Assembly (NCBI RefSeq): GCF_036567765.1
Contig: NZ_DATCTU010000032.1
Coordinates: 124,001 to 188,000 of the forward strand
Direction: 5' to 3'
Source of the DNA: Pseudobacteroides sp.
GTDB lineage: Bacteria; Bacillota; Clostridia; Acetivibrionales; DSM-2933
Length of the DNA: 64,000 nucleotides
The translations under genes and the position numbers were made by a program. The notes below the pieces were generated by a model that was not told where the DNA came from, searched no databases, and worked only from the letters and a program-made list of their open reading frames with translations. Below are positions 8,623-17,893 of the stretch, one piece after another; within the stretch, counting starts at the first letter, position 1, and the number at the start of each line of letters is the position of its first letter.

Positions 8623-8709
8623 TGGTGCCGAAGGTCGGACTCGAACCGACATGATATCACTATCGCTGGATTTTGAGTCCAGTGCGTCTGCCAATTTCAC
8701 CACTTCGGC
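8623..8709 (-). tRNA. tRNA-Leu (anticodon CAA)
   Basis: The minus strand from 8709 folds as a class II tRNA. It has acceptor GCCGAAG/CTTCGGC, a D-loop with TTGGCAGACG, anticodon stem CTGGA/TCCAG around loop CTCAAAA (anticodon CAA, reading UUG), a long variable arm, T-arm GTTCGAGTCC and an encoded CCA at 8625-8623. All stems are fully paired. Confidence 0.95.
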
Positions 8710-8787
8710 ATATTTACTTTGCAAACTTAACTTTGCTAAAATAGTATACCACCTGGTGAAAAAAAAAGCAATACCTATTTGAAAAAA

Positions 8788-9432
8788 TTATCCGGCAGAC
8801 TCGGAAGATATAGCCATATTTATTGCTTTTACCGTATTCAATAAAAACTCATCATCGGCTTTATAGTATTTACCCTTTGCTATCAGTTTTAGATTACCGG
8901 CTATTTTCTTCTTCTCTTCTTTTGTAAGTATAAGGCTTTCTGCCCTGCAGGCAACAACTATGCTTGATAAAAAAACTGAAGAAAAGGTATCGTTTTTTTC
9001 CTCAAGCAGCACATTCCTAATCTCCATCTCTGCATTTCTTTTCTCGAATTCATTGGTTATAGGATACCTTTTTAAGGGAATAAAGCCAAGGAACCTTTTT
9101 TCCTCTTCTTTTACTATGCCACTATCGATAAAGGACTTTAGAATTTCCTTTCTTATATTGGATTTAAATGCTACATTACTAAATATCCACCTGTTAAGTT
9201 TTTTTGATTTTTTGATTACCTCAAAGGCCTTATCAAGAATGTCATAACCGGTTGGAGATTCATCAACTGCAATGAGGTTTTTTCCTTGCAGTTGAATCTT
9301 TTTTCTGTCCATTAGCTCGAATAATAGTGCTGCCGAAAGTCCATATCTTTTTAAGTAGGTAGCCTTAGCGAAGGTTTTTCCGCTAGTATTATCCAAAGTC
9401 AGTAAAATAATTTTTTCTGCCATATTTAACAT
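8788..9432 (-). CDS. GOLPH3/VPS74 (GPP34) family protein
   Basis: About 214 residues. The start is taken at ATG 9432, eight bases after GGGAG; ATG 9423 (MAEK) is an alternative. Family features include the opening LLTLD near residue 11, the alternating helices with AALLFELMDRKKI and VDESPTGYDILDKAF, and the KRFLGFIPLKRYP loop. Eukaryotic GOLPH3 binds phosphatidylinositol-4-phosphate and sorts Golgi enzymes. Bacterial members are uncharacterised and likely act at the membrane. It is the third gene of an operon with a ribbon-helix-helix protein and an SPFH membrane protein. That arrangement supports a membrane-organisation role, which is an inference. Confidence 0.8.
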   Translation of the reverse strand: MLNMAEKIILLTLDNTSGKTFAKATYLKRYGLSAALLFELMDRKKIQLQGKNLIAVDESPTGYDILDKAFEVIKKSKKLNRWIFSNVAFKSNIRKEILKSFIDSGIVKEEEKRFLGFIPLKRYPITNEFEKRNAEMEIRNVLLEEKNDTFSSVFLSSIVVACRAESLILTKEEKKKIAGNLKLIAKGKYYKADDEFLLNTVKAINMAISSESAG

Positions 9433-9491
9433 AAAAACCACTCCCGATCAAAGCATGGTAGGTATTATTAACACCAATTTATTGCCTTACA

Positions 9492-9680
9492 CTAAGTTTT
9501 ATTAGCTTCTTTTTCATCCTCTAAAGAGGCGGGTTTTACTTTCCGCCTCTTTATGATTGCTTCATGCAATATGAACTCAATCTGGCCGTTTATTGACCTG
9601 AATTCTTCCTCGGCCCACTTGCTTAACTCTTCCCATGTTTTGGGATTTAGCCTTAATAGTACGGTCTTTTTTTCTGCCAT
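9492..9680 (-). CDS. Arc-type ribbon-helix-helix DNA-binding protein
   Basis: 62 residues. The opening KKTVLLRLNPKTWEELSKWA is the beta-strand and first helix of the Arc/MetJ fold; the second helix is SINGQIEFILHEAIIKRRK. These proteins bind DNA as dimers of dimers and usually repress their own operon. The gene lies 14 bp after the SPFH gene and 59 bp before the GPP34 gene, all on the minus strand, so it probably regulates this operon. The C-terminal tail (residues 48-62) is charged and likely flexible. Confidence 0.8.
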   Translation of the reverse strand: MAEKKTVLLRLNPKTWEELSKWAEEEFRSINGQIEFILHEAIIKRRKVKPASLEDEKEANKT

Positions 9681-9694
9681 TTTTAATCACAACC

Positions 9695-10585
9695 TTAATT
9701 ATGAAGTGTTCCTGTATTAATTACCGGCTGGGTTGAACGTTCACCACACAGTACAACCAGAAGATTGCTAACCATAGCTGCCTTTCTTTCTTCATCAAGT
9801 TCAACTATTCCATCTTCATTAAGCTTATCAAGAGCCATTCTTACCATCCCTACAGCACCTTCAACAATTTTCTGTCTTGCTGCAATTATAGCTGACGCCT
9901 GTTGACGTTGCAACATTGCAGCTGCAATTTCAGGAGAGTATGCCAAGTGGCTGAGCCTAGCCTCTTCAACTATAACTCCGGCTTTACCGAGTCTTTCCTG
10001 AAGCTCATTCTTTAACGATTCGGAAACTTCATCGGCACTGCCTCTTAAGGAGATATTATGGGTTTGGTCGGTTATGTCATAAGGGTACATTCCTGCAATG
10101 TGTCTTATAGCAGACTCACTTTGCACTTTTACATAGTCAACATAGTTTTCAACATCAAATACTGCCTGAAATGTGTTTTCAACTCTCCATACAATAACAG
10201 CAGCAATTTCAATAGGGTTACCTGCTTCGTCATTAACCTTAAGCTTGTCACCGTTTAGGTTTCTTGAACGAAGCGAAATTTTCTTCTTTGTGAAGAATGG
10301 ATTTGCAAAGTGCCAGCCTGGCTTTTTAACAGTTCCTCTGTATTCGCCGAACAGAATAAGCACAGCAGCTTCGTTTGGCTGAAGAGTAAAAAATCCACCT
10401 GTAAAAATGCACCATACTACAAACAATACAGCACCGCCTATTATTGACCCTACGGAAAGTGGTGAAGGATCTGTGTTAGTCTTTATTATCCCCAAGACTA
10501 CACCCCCGATAGATGCTAAGAGCATTAAGATGTCTACAAAAAACATTAATAGACCTGATGACACTTCCTTGTTTAATTCTTTCAT
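9695..10585 (-). CDS. SPFH/Band 7 domain membrane protein
   Basis: 296 residues with two N-terminal membrane segments (residues about 10-33 and 45-68). An SPFH domain follows, beginning at [20 protein letters not shown] and including [12 protein letters not shown] and [23 protein letters not shown] helical C-terminal part ([20 protein letters not shown]) typically drives oligomerisation. SPFH proteins (stomatin, prohibitin, flotillin families) scaffold membrane microdomains. The start is ATG 10585 after GGCGAGG. It heads the SPFH / RHH / GPP34 operon. Confidence 0.85.
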   Translation of the reverse strand: MKELNKEVSSGLLMFFVDILMLLASIGGVVLGIIKTNTDPSPLSVGSIIGGAVLFVVWCIFTGGFFTLQPNEAAVLILFGEYRGTVKKPGWHFANPFFTKKKISLRSRNLNGDKLKVNDEAGNPIEIAAVIVWRVENTFQAVFDVENYVDYVKVQSESAIRHIAGMYPYDITDQTHNISLRGSADEVSESLKNELQERLGKAGVIVEEARLSHLAYSPEIAAAMLQRQQASAIIAARQKIVEGAVGMVRMALDKLNEDGIVELDEERKAAMVSNLLVVLCGERSTQPVINTGTLHN

Positions 10586-10859
10586 TTTCCTCGCCCCTTT
10601 AATTTAATTTATGATATTATTTTGATATCACTTTTATATTATAAGTATAACATTTTTATATAAAAAAATAAACCTGGTTTTGGTCTGTTTTTTATCAAAA
10701 AATGTCATAGAGGCTAAAATTATAAGTTTCTTTGCAAATAGTACCATCAAGATCAATTTCTCCGTTTATTTCTATGTTTTTAAATATAATAGATAAGGTT
10801 TTTTAATAGAGATTGATTAAGAAGCTATTCTAAAAGGCTTTTTTGATTATATTTTTTGA

Positions 10860-12488
10860 TTATACTATGGTTTTATTAAGACATTTGAGAAACACATCAA
10901 CCAGCTTGGGATCCAGCTGTTTTCCTCTGCAGTTCTTAAGTTCATTAACAGCACTTTTAAACGAAAGAGAATCTTTATATACGTGCTTGACAGTTAGAGC
11001 AGAGAACATATCAGCTATTGCCAGTATCTTTCCTTCAAGCGGTAAGTCTTTATCTGACATTGCAAAAGGATATCCTTTACCATCATAACGCTCATGATGA
11101 TACTTGACCGCATTTTTGACAGTACTGGATATTTCGAATATTTCTATTAGGCAAATGCAGTCAGTAACATGATTCTTAACAATTTCATACTCCGCCTTTG
11201 TCAGTGATGACTGTTTGCGGAGAATTTCCGATGAAATAAAAAGTTTCCCAAGATCGTGGATCCAGCCTGCGATATATAAATCCTGGACAAAAGCCTTTGG
11301 AAGATTCAATGCATTTCCCAAAGTTTTAGCAAAGTTTGCAACAAATCTGGAATGAATAAAAGTGTACATGTCCTTTTCTTTCATAGCATTGATTACTTGA
11401 AGACAGCGTTCAGGAAGCAGTTCACTTCCAGCTTCCAATCCTATATCAATTTGAAATCTTCCATATTTGTTTTCATACATTCTCATGTCTGCACGATGAA
11501 GAAGTATTTCGATTTTCTTTTCGGATTCATTTCTTGAGTGTGCTATACCTGTAGAACAAGATAATCTAATAGGATGTGCATTGGGATCAGATATAAAAAT
11601 GCTGGTTTTTAATGTATTGCGTAATTTTTCATTGAGATTACGCTCCTTAACCAAATCCAGGTCCTTGATTAAAATTATAAATTCATCTCCCCCCAATCGT
11701 CCCATTGTATAGCTAAGGCCTTCAAGGCATTTTTTTATTAGGGCTGAAATGAATACAAGAGCTTTGTTTCCTGTCATATGGCCATATGTATCGTTAATGT
11801 GCTTAAAATGATCCATATCAATGACCATTAATGATACATTATATTGCTTATTCAGCATGTCCTGTCCGATTTCAATTATGCTGTTTAAGTTGTACAGACC
11901 TGTCAATGAATCCATCATGCTTACTTTGTGGTACTTATCCCTCTCGCTCTTTATGTTTATTATAAGGTAAAACACTAAAGAATATAGTGCACTGACGATA
12001 ATTATACCTGATATATATACGGTAATAACATGTGTGGATTCATGAATTCTGCGGGTCAGAAAAATAAAAGCAATAATAATTCCAGTTAGATTTGAAAAAA
12101 CAAAGTCTCGAAACAAATATTGTGCAAAAACGGGAATAAAAAAGCCTATGGCAATTACATAAATTGTATCTACCGTGAACATTGCTATAGTAATGAGGAT
12201 AGAAGCTATACAGGTACATGCGAAAATTAATCTGAGTTTTGACTTAGGATGAAGTACATTGGATATGATTGAAGAAAGCATAAAGACTAAAGAACTACAA
12301 AGGGCAAAGGTAGAACGGTTGCTGGTAAAAAATCCCCATAAGCCGTAGGATACAACTCCCAAATAGAATAGTATTGGAACAATTATATACTTGTTATTCT
12401 TAAACAGCCTTCGCAAAAGAGTCTGTTTTCCACAATCCCATGAGGAATGCTTCATGAGAAAATCCGCAGGAATATTTATTTCGGTCAT
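10860..12488 (-). CDS. membrane-bound GGDEF + HD-GYP c-di-GMP enzyme
   Basis: 542 residues. Residues about 30-180 contain five or six membrane segments. A GGDEF domain follows, with RLGGDEFIILIKD intact, and then an HD-GYP domain with HDLGK and HHERYDGKGYP intact. The first domain makes c-di-GMP from two GTP and the second hydrolyses it; both catalytic signatures are complete, so it may switch direction with an input sensed in the membrane domain. It has no PAS or GAF domain. Upstream on the same strand lies a c-di-GMP-I riboswitch with a terminator, so expression probably responds to its own product. No downstream partner gene. Confidence 0.9.
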   Translation of the reverse strand: MTEINIPADFLMKHSSWDCGKQTLLRRLFKNNKYIIVPILFYLGVVSYGLWGFFTSNRSTFALCSSLVFMLSSIISNVLHPKSKLRLIFACTCIASILITIAMFTVDTIYVIAIGFFIPVFAQYLFRDFVFSNLTGIIIAFIFLTRRIHESTHVITVYISGIIIVSALYSLVFYLIINIKSERDKYHKVSMMDSLTGLYNLNSIIEIGQDMLNKQYNVSLMVIDMDHFKHINDTYGHMTGNKALVFISALIKKCLEGLSYTMGRLGGDEFIILIKDLDLVKERNLNEKLRNTLKTSIFISDPNAHPIRLSCSTGIAHSRNESEKKIEILLHRADMRMYENKYGRFQIDIGLEAGSELLPERCLQVINAMKEKDMYTFIHSRFVANFAKTLGNALNLPKAFVQDLYIAGWIHDLGKLFISSEILRKQSSLTKAEYEIVKNHVTDCICLIEIFEISSTVKNAVKYHHERYDGKGYPFAMSDKDLPLEGKILAIADMFSALTVKHVYKDSLSFKSAVNELKNCRGKQLDPKLVDVFLKCLNKTIV

Positions 12489-12565
12489 ATTATCACCCAG
12501 TTATAAATAGTACGAACTTTAGTAAATACATCTTACTTTGATAAGAATAATTGATTGGCAAAAAT

Positions 12566-12596
12566 AAAAAGGCAAGAAACAAAATTCAAGCCCTTT
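12566..12596 (-). terminator. riboswitch expression-platform terminator
   Basis: On the minus strand AAAGGGCTTGAA pairs with TTTCTTGCCTTTT across a short loop, with a two-base T-T internal mismatch. The T-rich tract TTTTTATTTTT follows. It sits between the aptamer and the start codon. Confidence 0.6.
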
Positions 12597-12600
12597 AGGT

Positions 12601-12700
12601 TAAAAACCCGGCAGCCTGACTATCATAACAATAAAATGTCACAGATTCATGGCTTTGCGTCCCTACCTTTCAATAGGTTTGCCTTATCATGGTTTAAGTT
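12601..12700 (-). promoter_or_regulatory. c-di-GMP-I (GEMM-I) riboswitch
   Basis: The minus strand contains the highly conserved aptamer core: GGCAAACC (12683-12676), then GAAAGG and GGGACGCAAAGCC, and after the second stem a GGCTGCCGGGTTT closing segment. These are the hallmark conserved positions of GEMM-I RNAs, including the GNRA-type GAAA tetraloop and its receptor-like region. AAACC upstream can close P1 with GGTTT. A terminator hairpin at 12566-12596 follows, and the regulated gene is a GGDEF + HD-GYP protein, a biologically sensible target. Confidence 0.9.
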
Positions 12701-12922
12701 TATATATAAATGGTAACTTTAATATTAATTGTAATTTTTTAAAAACCAATAAAATAATTATATCATAAACCTTTAATGATTTTCCACAAAAAATTACATA
12801 TATACAAAATAATTTAAAAGCCAAAAAGACCTTTGAATTTTTGTGTGCTTTTAATCACAACTATACTATATGATATAATAATTTGTGTGATTGATAATTC
12901 AAAATAGCTGGAGGATTGAAAG

Positions 12923-13609
12923 GTGCATAAAATATTAATAGTAGATGATGATGAGCTAATAGCAAACCTTATAGAGCAAAATCTCAAGCTGGAGGGTTTT
13001 GATACAAAGGTATGCCATGATGGTGTCTCTGCCCTTGAAATTTGTGACGGCTACAAGCCCGATCTGGTTGTGCTTGATGTGATGATGCCCAGGCTTGATG
13101 GGTTTCATGTATGTAAGTGCCTTCAGGGGACAGGCACTGCAGTTATTATGCTGACTGCTAAAAGCGATATATCAGATAAGCTTGTAGGGCTCGAGATGGG
13201 GGCGGATGATTATATTATAAAGCCCTTTGATAGCAGAGAGCTTGTTGCAAGAATAAAGGCTGTCATACGCCGCTTTGAGAAAGTTTCCATACAGCATATT
13301 GGTAATGAAAAAAGTTCAGGTAACAAGATAATAAGTCTTAACGAGCAGACCAGAATAGCACTTGCGGCTGGTAAAGAACTGGATCTTACCCCAACAGAGT
13401 TTGAACTGCTTCTCATTTTTGCCAACAATGTACAGAGGGTTTTTACAAGAGAGCAGCTTCTTGACACTGTGTGGGGGTATGATTATCTTGGAGATTCGAG
13501 GACGGTCGATATTCATATACAGCGTCTTAGGAAAAAGCTAGGAAAATACAGCGGCTGCATTGAAACTGTTTTTGGAATAGGATATAGGTATAAGGAGCCA
13601 ATAAAATGA
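12923..13609 (+). CDS. OmpR/PhoB-family response regulator
   Basis: 228 residues starting at GTG 12923, with TGGAGG upstream. Receiver domain: acidic pocket D8-D10, phospho-acceptor D52 in VVLDVMMP, T78 and K100 in place. The C-terminal winged-helix DNA-binding domain has LTPTEFELLLIF, the recognition region with SRTVDIHIQRLRKKL and the closing GIGYRYK. It overlaps the histidine kinase gene by four bases, so the pair is translated together; the lipoprotein gene downstream is the likely co-transcribed partner. Confidence 0.93.
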   Translation: MHKILIVDDDELIANLIEQNLKLEGFDTKVCHDGVSALEICDGYKPDLVVLDVMMPRLDGFHVCKCLQGTGTAVIMLTAKSDISDKLVGLEMGADDYIIKPFDSRELVARIKAVIRRFEKVSIQHIGNEKSSGNKIISLNEQTRIALAAGKELDLTPTEFELLLIFANNVQRVFTREQLLDTVWGYDYLGDSRTVDIHIQRLRKKLGKYSGCIETVFGIGYRYKEPIK

Positions 13610-14970
13610 AACTGAGACTCAAGGTTATCTCCATGAATATGTTTATTATTGTAGCAATATTGCTTGTTAGCGGAATCATAATTATAAGGACAATTGATAA
13701 CTTTAATCTATATACTTCATACCAGTACGTTTTAAGTCAAAGCAAATTTACAGAGCAATATCTTACAGAATACCTTAAGATCAGTGAAAAACCCCATGTC
13801 TCATTAGAACTTAACATTAATTCACTTGAAGAAAAACTGAGGCTGCAATCGGGCTGTGGTGTGGAGATTTCAGGCAGTGACAAAGCTTCTGCCAATGAAA
13901 TGCAGAAGAATGCACTTGAAGGCAAAAAAGTCTACTTGATTAGTTCGGAAAGCCCAAACAGGAAGCTGCTGATGGCTTTTCCAATCATAGTTAAAGGTTC
14001 AGTAATAGGAACTGTTAGCTTGGAGTATTCACTTTACCAAGCGGACAGTATGAAAAGAAACCTTCAGATAACCCTCGTTATCCTGCTTGTTTTTGCTCTT
14101 TCGGTGTCGCTAGTTTTAAGTTATCTTTTCTCATACAGGATGATTAAGCCTTTAGAAAAGCTAACCCTTACAACAAAGGAATATTCAAAGGGTAATTTCA
14201 ATGAGATAGGCGGGGTAAAAACCGGAGATGAAATAGAAAAACTGGCTCATTCCTTTAATGACATGGGCAGAAATATCAAAGATATGATTGACAGGCTTAC
14301 AGATGAACAGCAAAAACAGAAGAAGTTTATCGATAGTGTAACTCATGAAATAAGAACTCCTCTTACAAATATTATTGGGTATGCAGATCTTTCAGGCAGA
14401 GTAAATGAAGAGGAACAACGCAAAAAATATTATACCTATATAATAGACGAAAGCAAAAGACTTTTAAATATGGTAAATAACCTTCTTGATCTGTCCCAGC
14501 TCAATCAGTATGAGTTTTCTGTCACGAAAAAGGAAACAGATTTAAAGAATGTTATTATTAAAGCTGTAGAGCTGATGAGGGATAGGGCTGGAAAGTTTGG
14601 TATAGGGATTGATTATCAGCTAGAGGATATTAGGGCTAGAGTGGATGGGGAAAAGATCAAACAAGTGGTAATAAATATTATAGATAATGCAATAAAGTAT
14701 TCCGAAGGTTCTCTTGTTAAATTAAAGCTTTGGAGGGAACAGGGTGTTTTTATTGAGATAAGGGATAACGGGATAGGGATACCAAAGGATGATATAAAAA
14801 GCATTACAGAACCATTTTATAGAGTTGATAAATCAAGAAGCAGGAAACTTGGAGGAAATGGTTTGGGACTTTCAATATGTATGGAAATTATTGATGCTCA
14901 TGGAGGAAAGCTTGATATTGATAGCCCTGAGGGAGAAGGAACAATCGTTACAATTTCGTTACAACCTTGA
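13606..14970 (+). CDS. sensor histidine kinase (HAMP-HisKA-HATPase)
   Basis: 454 residues. Membrane segments lie at residues 7-27 and about 148-170, flanking an extracytoplasmic domain of about 120 residues. HAMP follows (TKEYSKGNFNEIGGVKTGDE), then HisKA with the phospho-acceptor His in DSVTHEIRTPLTN. The HATPase has N-box NIIDNAIKYS, G1 DNGIGIP and G2 GNGLGLSI. All catalytic motifs are intact. The external domain has no family I recognise, so the signal is unknown. The ATGA overlap with the regulator supports a cognate pair. Confidence 0.93.
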   Translation: MKLRLKVISMNMFIIVAILLVSGIIIIRTIDNFNLYTSYQYVLSQSKFTEQYLTEYLKISEKPHVSLELNINSLEEKLRLQSGCGVEISGSDKASANEMQKNALEGKKVYLISSESPNRKLLMAFPIIVKGSVIGTVSLEYSLYQADSMKRNLQITLVILLVFALSVSLVLSYLFSYRMIKPLEKLTLTTKEYSKGNFNEIGGVKTGDEIEKLAHSFNDMGRNIKDMIDRLTDEQQKQKKFIDSVTHEIRTPLTNIIGYADLSGRVNEEEQRKKYYTYIIDESKRLLNMVNNLLDLSQLNQYEFSVTKKETDLKNVIIKAVELMRDRAGKFGIGIDYQLEDIRARVDGEKIKQVVINIIDNAIKYSEGSLVKLKLWREQGVFIEIRDNGIGIPKDDIKSITEPFYRVDKSRSRKLGGNGLGLSICMEIIDAHGGKLDIDSPEGEGTIVTISLQP

Positions 14971-15086
14971 AACTGTTTGGAGAAAAACTGCTGTTAGAAT
15001 ATAAATAACAAGATTAATTGATGCTTGATTAAAAGTAATTGTAATCAAGTATAAGAAGATTCTACAGTGAAAAGGGGATGGACTAT

Positions 15087-16751
15087 ATGAAAAAGAAAGC
15101 TTTAATTTTAGTATCTACAGTTTTTCTATTAAGTACTGCTTGCGGAGATATAACCTCGGTACCCCAAATGGAAGTTGATAAAGTTGCTGTTGTGGAAGAT
15201 AAAAACCCCAAGCAATCCAACAAACAGGACAACATTGATGATGCAATCAGCACCTATCTTGAACAGAAGTTTGATTTTAAGGCTATAGGAGGTGTTGTTT
15301 TTGAAGCCCATGAACTTTACGGACATGAAATAAAGGATAGCAAAACATATGCCTATATTTGGAGCGTCCAGCAGGAATATAAATACACCGACGGGAAGCT
15401 GGAAAATGGGGCAGGACTTAGTATCCCTCTTGTGTTAATCATGAGTGTGGACAGGGATAATAAATATACCGTTCTTGATTATAAGGCACCAAAGGATGGA
15501 GAACAGTATGCATCGTCTATTAAAGAGCTGTTTCCTAAGGAATATCAAGAAAAAATACTCACCAGAACCAATTCTGCTGAATTGGAGGAGATAGTAAAAC
15601 AAAAAGCCCAGAACTATTTTATATCAGGGTCAAAGGGCGGAAGTGATGCGAAAAATACTGACTCCAGAAATACTCAACCGTCTAGCACATCAACTACTAC
15701 AGTTAAAGACGGAGATATCCAAAAAGGAATGGGAATATATACAGGGCTTATAGATGGCAATAGCATTGAAATCAAGATTATAAAGTCTTCAGGCGAAGAA
15801 GAAGCGGCAGCATTCAGGTTTTCCGAACAAGTAAGACCGGGTTTTGATAAGCTGGCTTTAAAAACAGGTGATAGGGTTGAGCTTGAATATACAACCAACG
15901 GCTACAAGCAAAATGTATTGATGAGCATTAAAAGATCATCAGGAGAAAACCAAGGGAAAAACGGCCAGGATAAAAATAAAATAATGAGTGATTTTAAGGG
16001 CATTATAGCAAAGTCATCCAGTATATCTGATGTAGCAAAATTCGTCGACGGAAATATCGAGTTTGTTTCCACTTCAGATGCGGTATTGATGGCGATTGAA
16101 TTTGAAAAGGCTCAAAAGGCTTATCTGCCCAAGCTGGAAGAAAAGTATTATAAAGGTGACATTCAGGTAAAATTTGGTAAAGAATACAGTAAAGACTTTG
16201 ATATTAATAAAATCTATGAAACCAAGGACAGCGTATTAAAAAAGCTGCTGGATGAAACAAAAGCCGGCGGATATCGTGTTGAGACAGCAGAAGGAATGTT
16301 CTTCCCCACAATAAACTATGAATTTTATAAAAAATATAAACCATATCTGACTCTCGATTTGAAGGAATATGTAGATATTATGGCAACAGAATCCAATAAG
16401 GTTCCGGCAAAGGATGCAGCACTTGTAATAGGTTTTGATGAAGTACTTAGAAGGGCACAGGTACAAGGTGAATTCATTAACAGGTTTAAGGATTCGGCAA
16501 AGCAGAACGATGTAAAGGAATTGTACAAAAAGTATGTGATTTTCTCGCTGTTCGGATGCAATAATACACCTCTTTTCAGTTATGATACTAAGATGATGGC
16601 TGAGAAGACACGGGCTGTATATAAAGAATTTGCTGCAAGTAATCCCGGTGACAGCTTTGCAGAAGTAATAAAGGGTTTCATGGATGTAGTTGAAAGAAGC
16701 AATTATAAGCTTACAGATTTGGTTGAAAAATATAGAAATAATCAAATTTAA
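15087..16751 (+). CDS. lipoprotein of unknown function beside a two-component system
   Basis: About 554 residues. Start at ATG 15087, with AAGGGG at proper spacing (an in-frame ATG at 15078 sits inside the ribosome binding site). Residues 1-19 are a lipoprotein signal peptide ending in the lipobox LSTAC. The exported part has an N-terminal alpha/beta domain (to about residue 175), a Ser/Thr-rich linker with SSTSTTTV, a small beta domain (IYTGLIDGNSIEIKI...) and a helical C-terminal half of about 260 residues. I do not recognise a family. Its place after the kinase and the terminator behind it suggest it is the output or signal partner of this two-component system. Confidence 0.75.
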   Translation: MKKKALILVSTVFLLSTACGDITSVPQMEVDKVAVVEDKNPKQSNKQDNIDDAISTYLEQKFDFKAIGGVVFEAHELYGHEIKDSKTYAYIWSVQQEYKYTDGKLENGAGLSIPLVLIMSVDRDNKYTVLDYKAPKDGEQYASSIKELFPKEYQEKILTRTNSAELEEIVKQKAQNYFISGSKGGSDAKNTDSRNTQPSSTSTTTVKDGDIQKGMGIYTGLIDGNSIEIKIIKSSGEEEAAAFRFSEQVRPGFDKLALKTGDRVELEYTTNGYKQNVLMSIKRSSGENQGKNGQDKNKIMSDFKGIIAKSSSISDVAKFVDGNIEFVSTSDAVLMAIEFEKAQKAYLPKLEEKYYKGDIQVKFGKEYSKDFDINKIYETKDSVLKKLLDETKAGGYRVETAEGMFFPTINYEFYKKYKPYLTLDLKEYVDIMATESNKVPAKDAALVIGFDEVLRRAQVQGEFINRFKDSAKQNDVKELYKKYVIFSLFGCNNTPLFSYDTKMMAEKTRAVYKEFAASNPGDSFAEVIKGFMDVVERSNYKLTDLVEKYRNNQI

Positions 16752-16775
16752 TAGATTGGAGTTGTTATCAAAGAG

Positions 16776-16811
16776 GGCTGGCTCAAACTTACGAGTCGGC
16801 CTTTTATTTAT
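16776..16811 (+). terminator. intrinsic terminator after the lipoprotein gene
   Basis: GGCTGGCTC pairs with GAGTCGGCC (16776-16801, with G-U pairs) and is followed by TTTTATTTATT. Confidence 0.75.
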
Positions 16812-17021
16812 TGTTCAGATATGGAAGGAAAATCTCTGTAGATACTTTTTGGAGAAATGACGGTATTTATTTGTAGTATTATATAAGAGTGATTTTTTGA
16901 ATTCAGTGAAATGTACACAATAATGAAAGGACCCTGGGTTTTTGAGATTAAAACTGACAAATAATGATAATGGTGATAATATATAATTATTATTAATTCA
17001 TAACAAATGGAGGAGGCAGCT

Positions 17022-17486
17022 ATGAAAATCGGAATTATAATTCACTCATATACTGGCAACACACTTTCTGTTGCACAGAAACTTAAGGAGAAGCTTACGG
17101 CATCAGGACATATAGTAAACCTTGAGCAGGTCACAGCAGTAAACGGGGATCCAAAAGAAGCAAGGAATGTTGTGTTAAAGGACATACCGGATACAAAGAC
17201 ATATGATGTGCTTATTTTTGGTGCTCCTGTTTGGGCTTTTTCCCTTTCTCCAATAATGAAACTCTATTTGTCGCAGGTACCTTCGTTGCAAGGCAAGAAA
17301 ATAGGCTGTTTTGTAACACAGCAGCTACGCTTCAAGCTTTTAGGAGGAAACAACGCTATAAATAAGATGAAAAAAGCTTGCCAATCCAAAGGTGGCAGTG
17401 TATATGAAACAGGTATTGTGAACTGGTCTCACAAGCAACGTGAAGCTATGATTGAAGAAGTGGTAGATAGGTTTGGAAGAGTGTGA
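17022..17486 (+). CDS. flavodoxin family protein
   Basis: About 154 residues. ATG 17022 is chosen because GGAGG lies six bases upstream, and the protein then opens directly with the first flavodoxin strand (MKIGIIIHSYTGNTLSVAQK). The HSYTGNT loop binds the FMN phosphate, and GAPVWAFSLSP is the second cofactor loop. Such proteins carry electrons or act as FMN-dependent quinone or disulfide reductases. It appears to be transcribed alone; the following Cys-rich gene is about 90 bp away. Confidence 0.85.
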   Translation: MKIGIIIHSYTGNTLSVAQKLKEKLTASGHIVNLEQVTAVNGDPKEARNVVLKDIPDTKTYDVLIFGAPVWAFSLSPIMKLYLSQVPSLQGKKIGCFVTQQLRFKLLGGNNAINKMKKACQSKGGSVYETGIVNWSHKQREAMIEEVVDRFGRV

Positions 17487-17573
17487 TACTTATAATAAAA
17501 CACTAAATTTATAATAATACTATTATGATGTCATGGTTGCTATTAAAAGATTAATTTAGAAAAGGGGATTTAA

Positions 17574-17855
17574 ATGAAACAGTGTATTTGCAGCAGTTGC
17601 ATAAATTTAAAGGGAATTATAAACGAAGATGGTGCCATATTGGAATATGAGTGTGAATTCGGGTATCCTTCGGAAGATTGCTTGCAATGTGAAGCAGGTG
17701 AATGTGAACTATCTTGCTCCAAGTATATATCAGATGATGAGCCAGAGGAGACAATCAAAATATATTGCTCCAAGTGTAATAAGGAATTATCCCAGGCTTC
17801 GAAGGATAGTGGAGAAGGTCAGGTTTTCTGTGTTAATTGTTATCTAAATATCTAG
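17574..17855 (+). CDS. small cysteine-rich protein, possible zinc- or Fe-S-binding
   Basis: 93 residues with AAAGGGG before ATG 17574. Fourteen cysteines occur. Near the N-terminus is CICSSC, and in the middle CLQCEAGECELSC. The end forms a zinc-ribbon-like pair, CSKCNKEL and CVNC. Between them is an acidic stretch. I recognise no named family; the C-terminal ribbon suggests metal binding and perhaps a regulatory or chaperone role. It is followed within 40 bp by the SMR exporter gene, possibly in one transcript. Confidence 0.7.
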   Translation: MKQCICSSCINLKGIINEDGAILEYECEFGYPSEDCLQCEAGECELSCSKYISDDEPEETIKIYCSKCNKELSQASKDSGEGQVFCVNCYLNI

Positions 17856-17893
17856 GAAAATGCACTAGTTATTATATGGAAAAGGGTGAATAC

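Noticed and set aside
10058..10607. + strand frames opposite the SPFH gene
   Set aside because: Shadows of a conserved gene.
16236..16745. Minus-strand frame of 169 codons opposite the lipoprotein
   Set aside because: Cys/Phe/Ile-rich translation typical of an antisense shadow; no ribosome site.
17487..17893. Possible guanidine riboswitch before the SugE/Gdx gene
   Set aside because: No ACGR-loop hairpin pair or ykkC-like core could be seen on the + strand.
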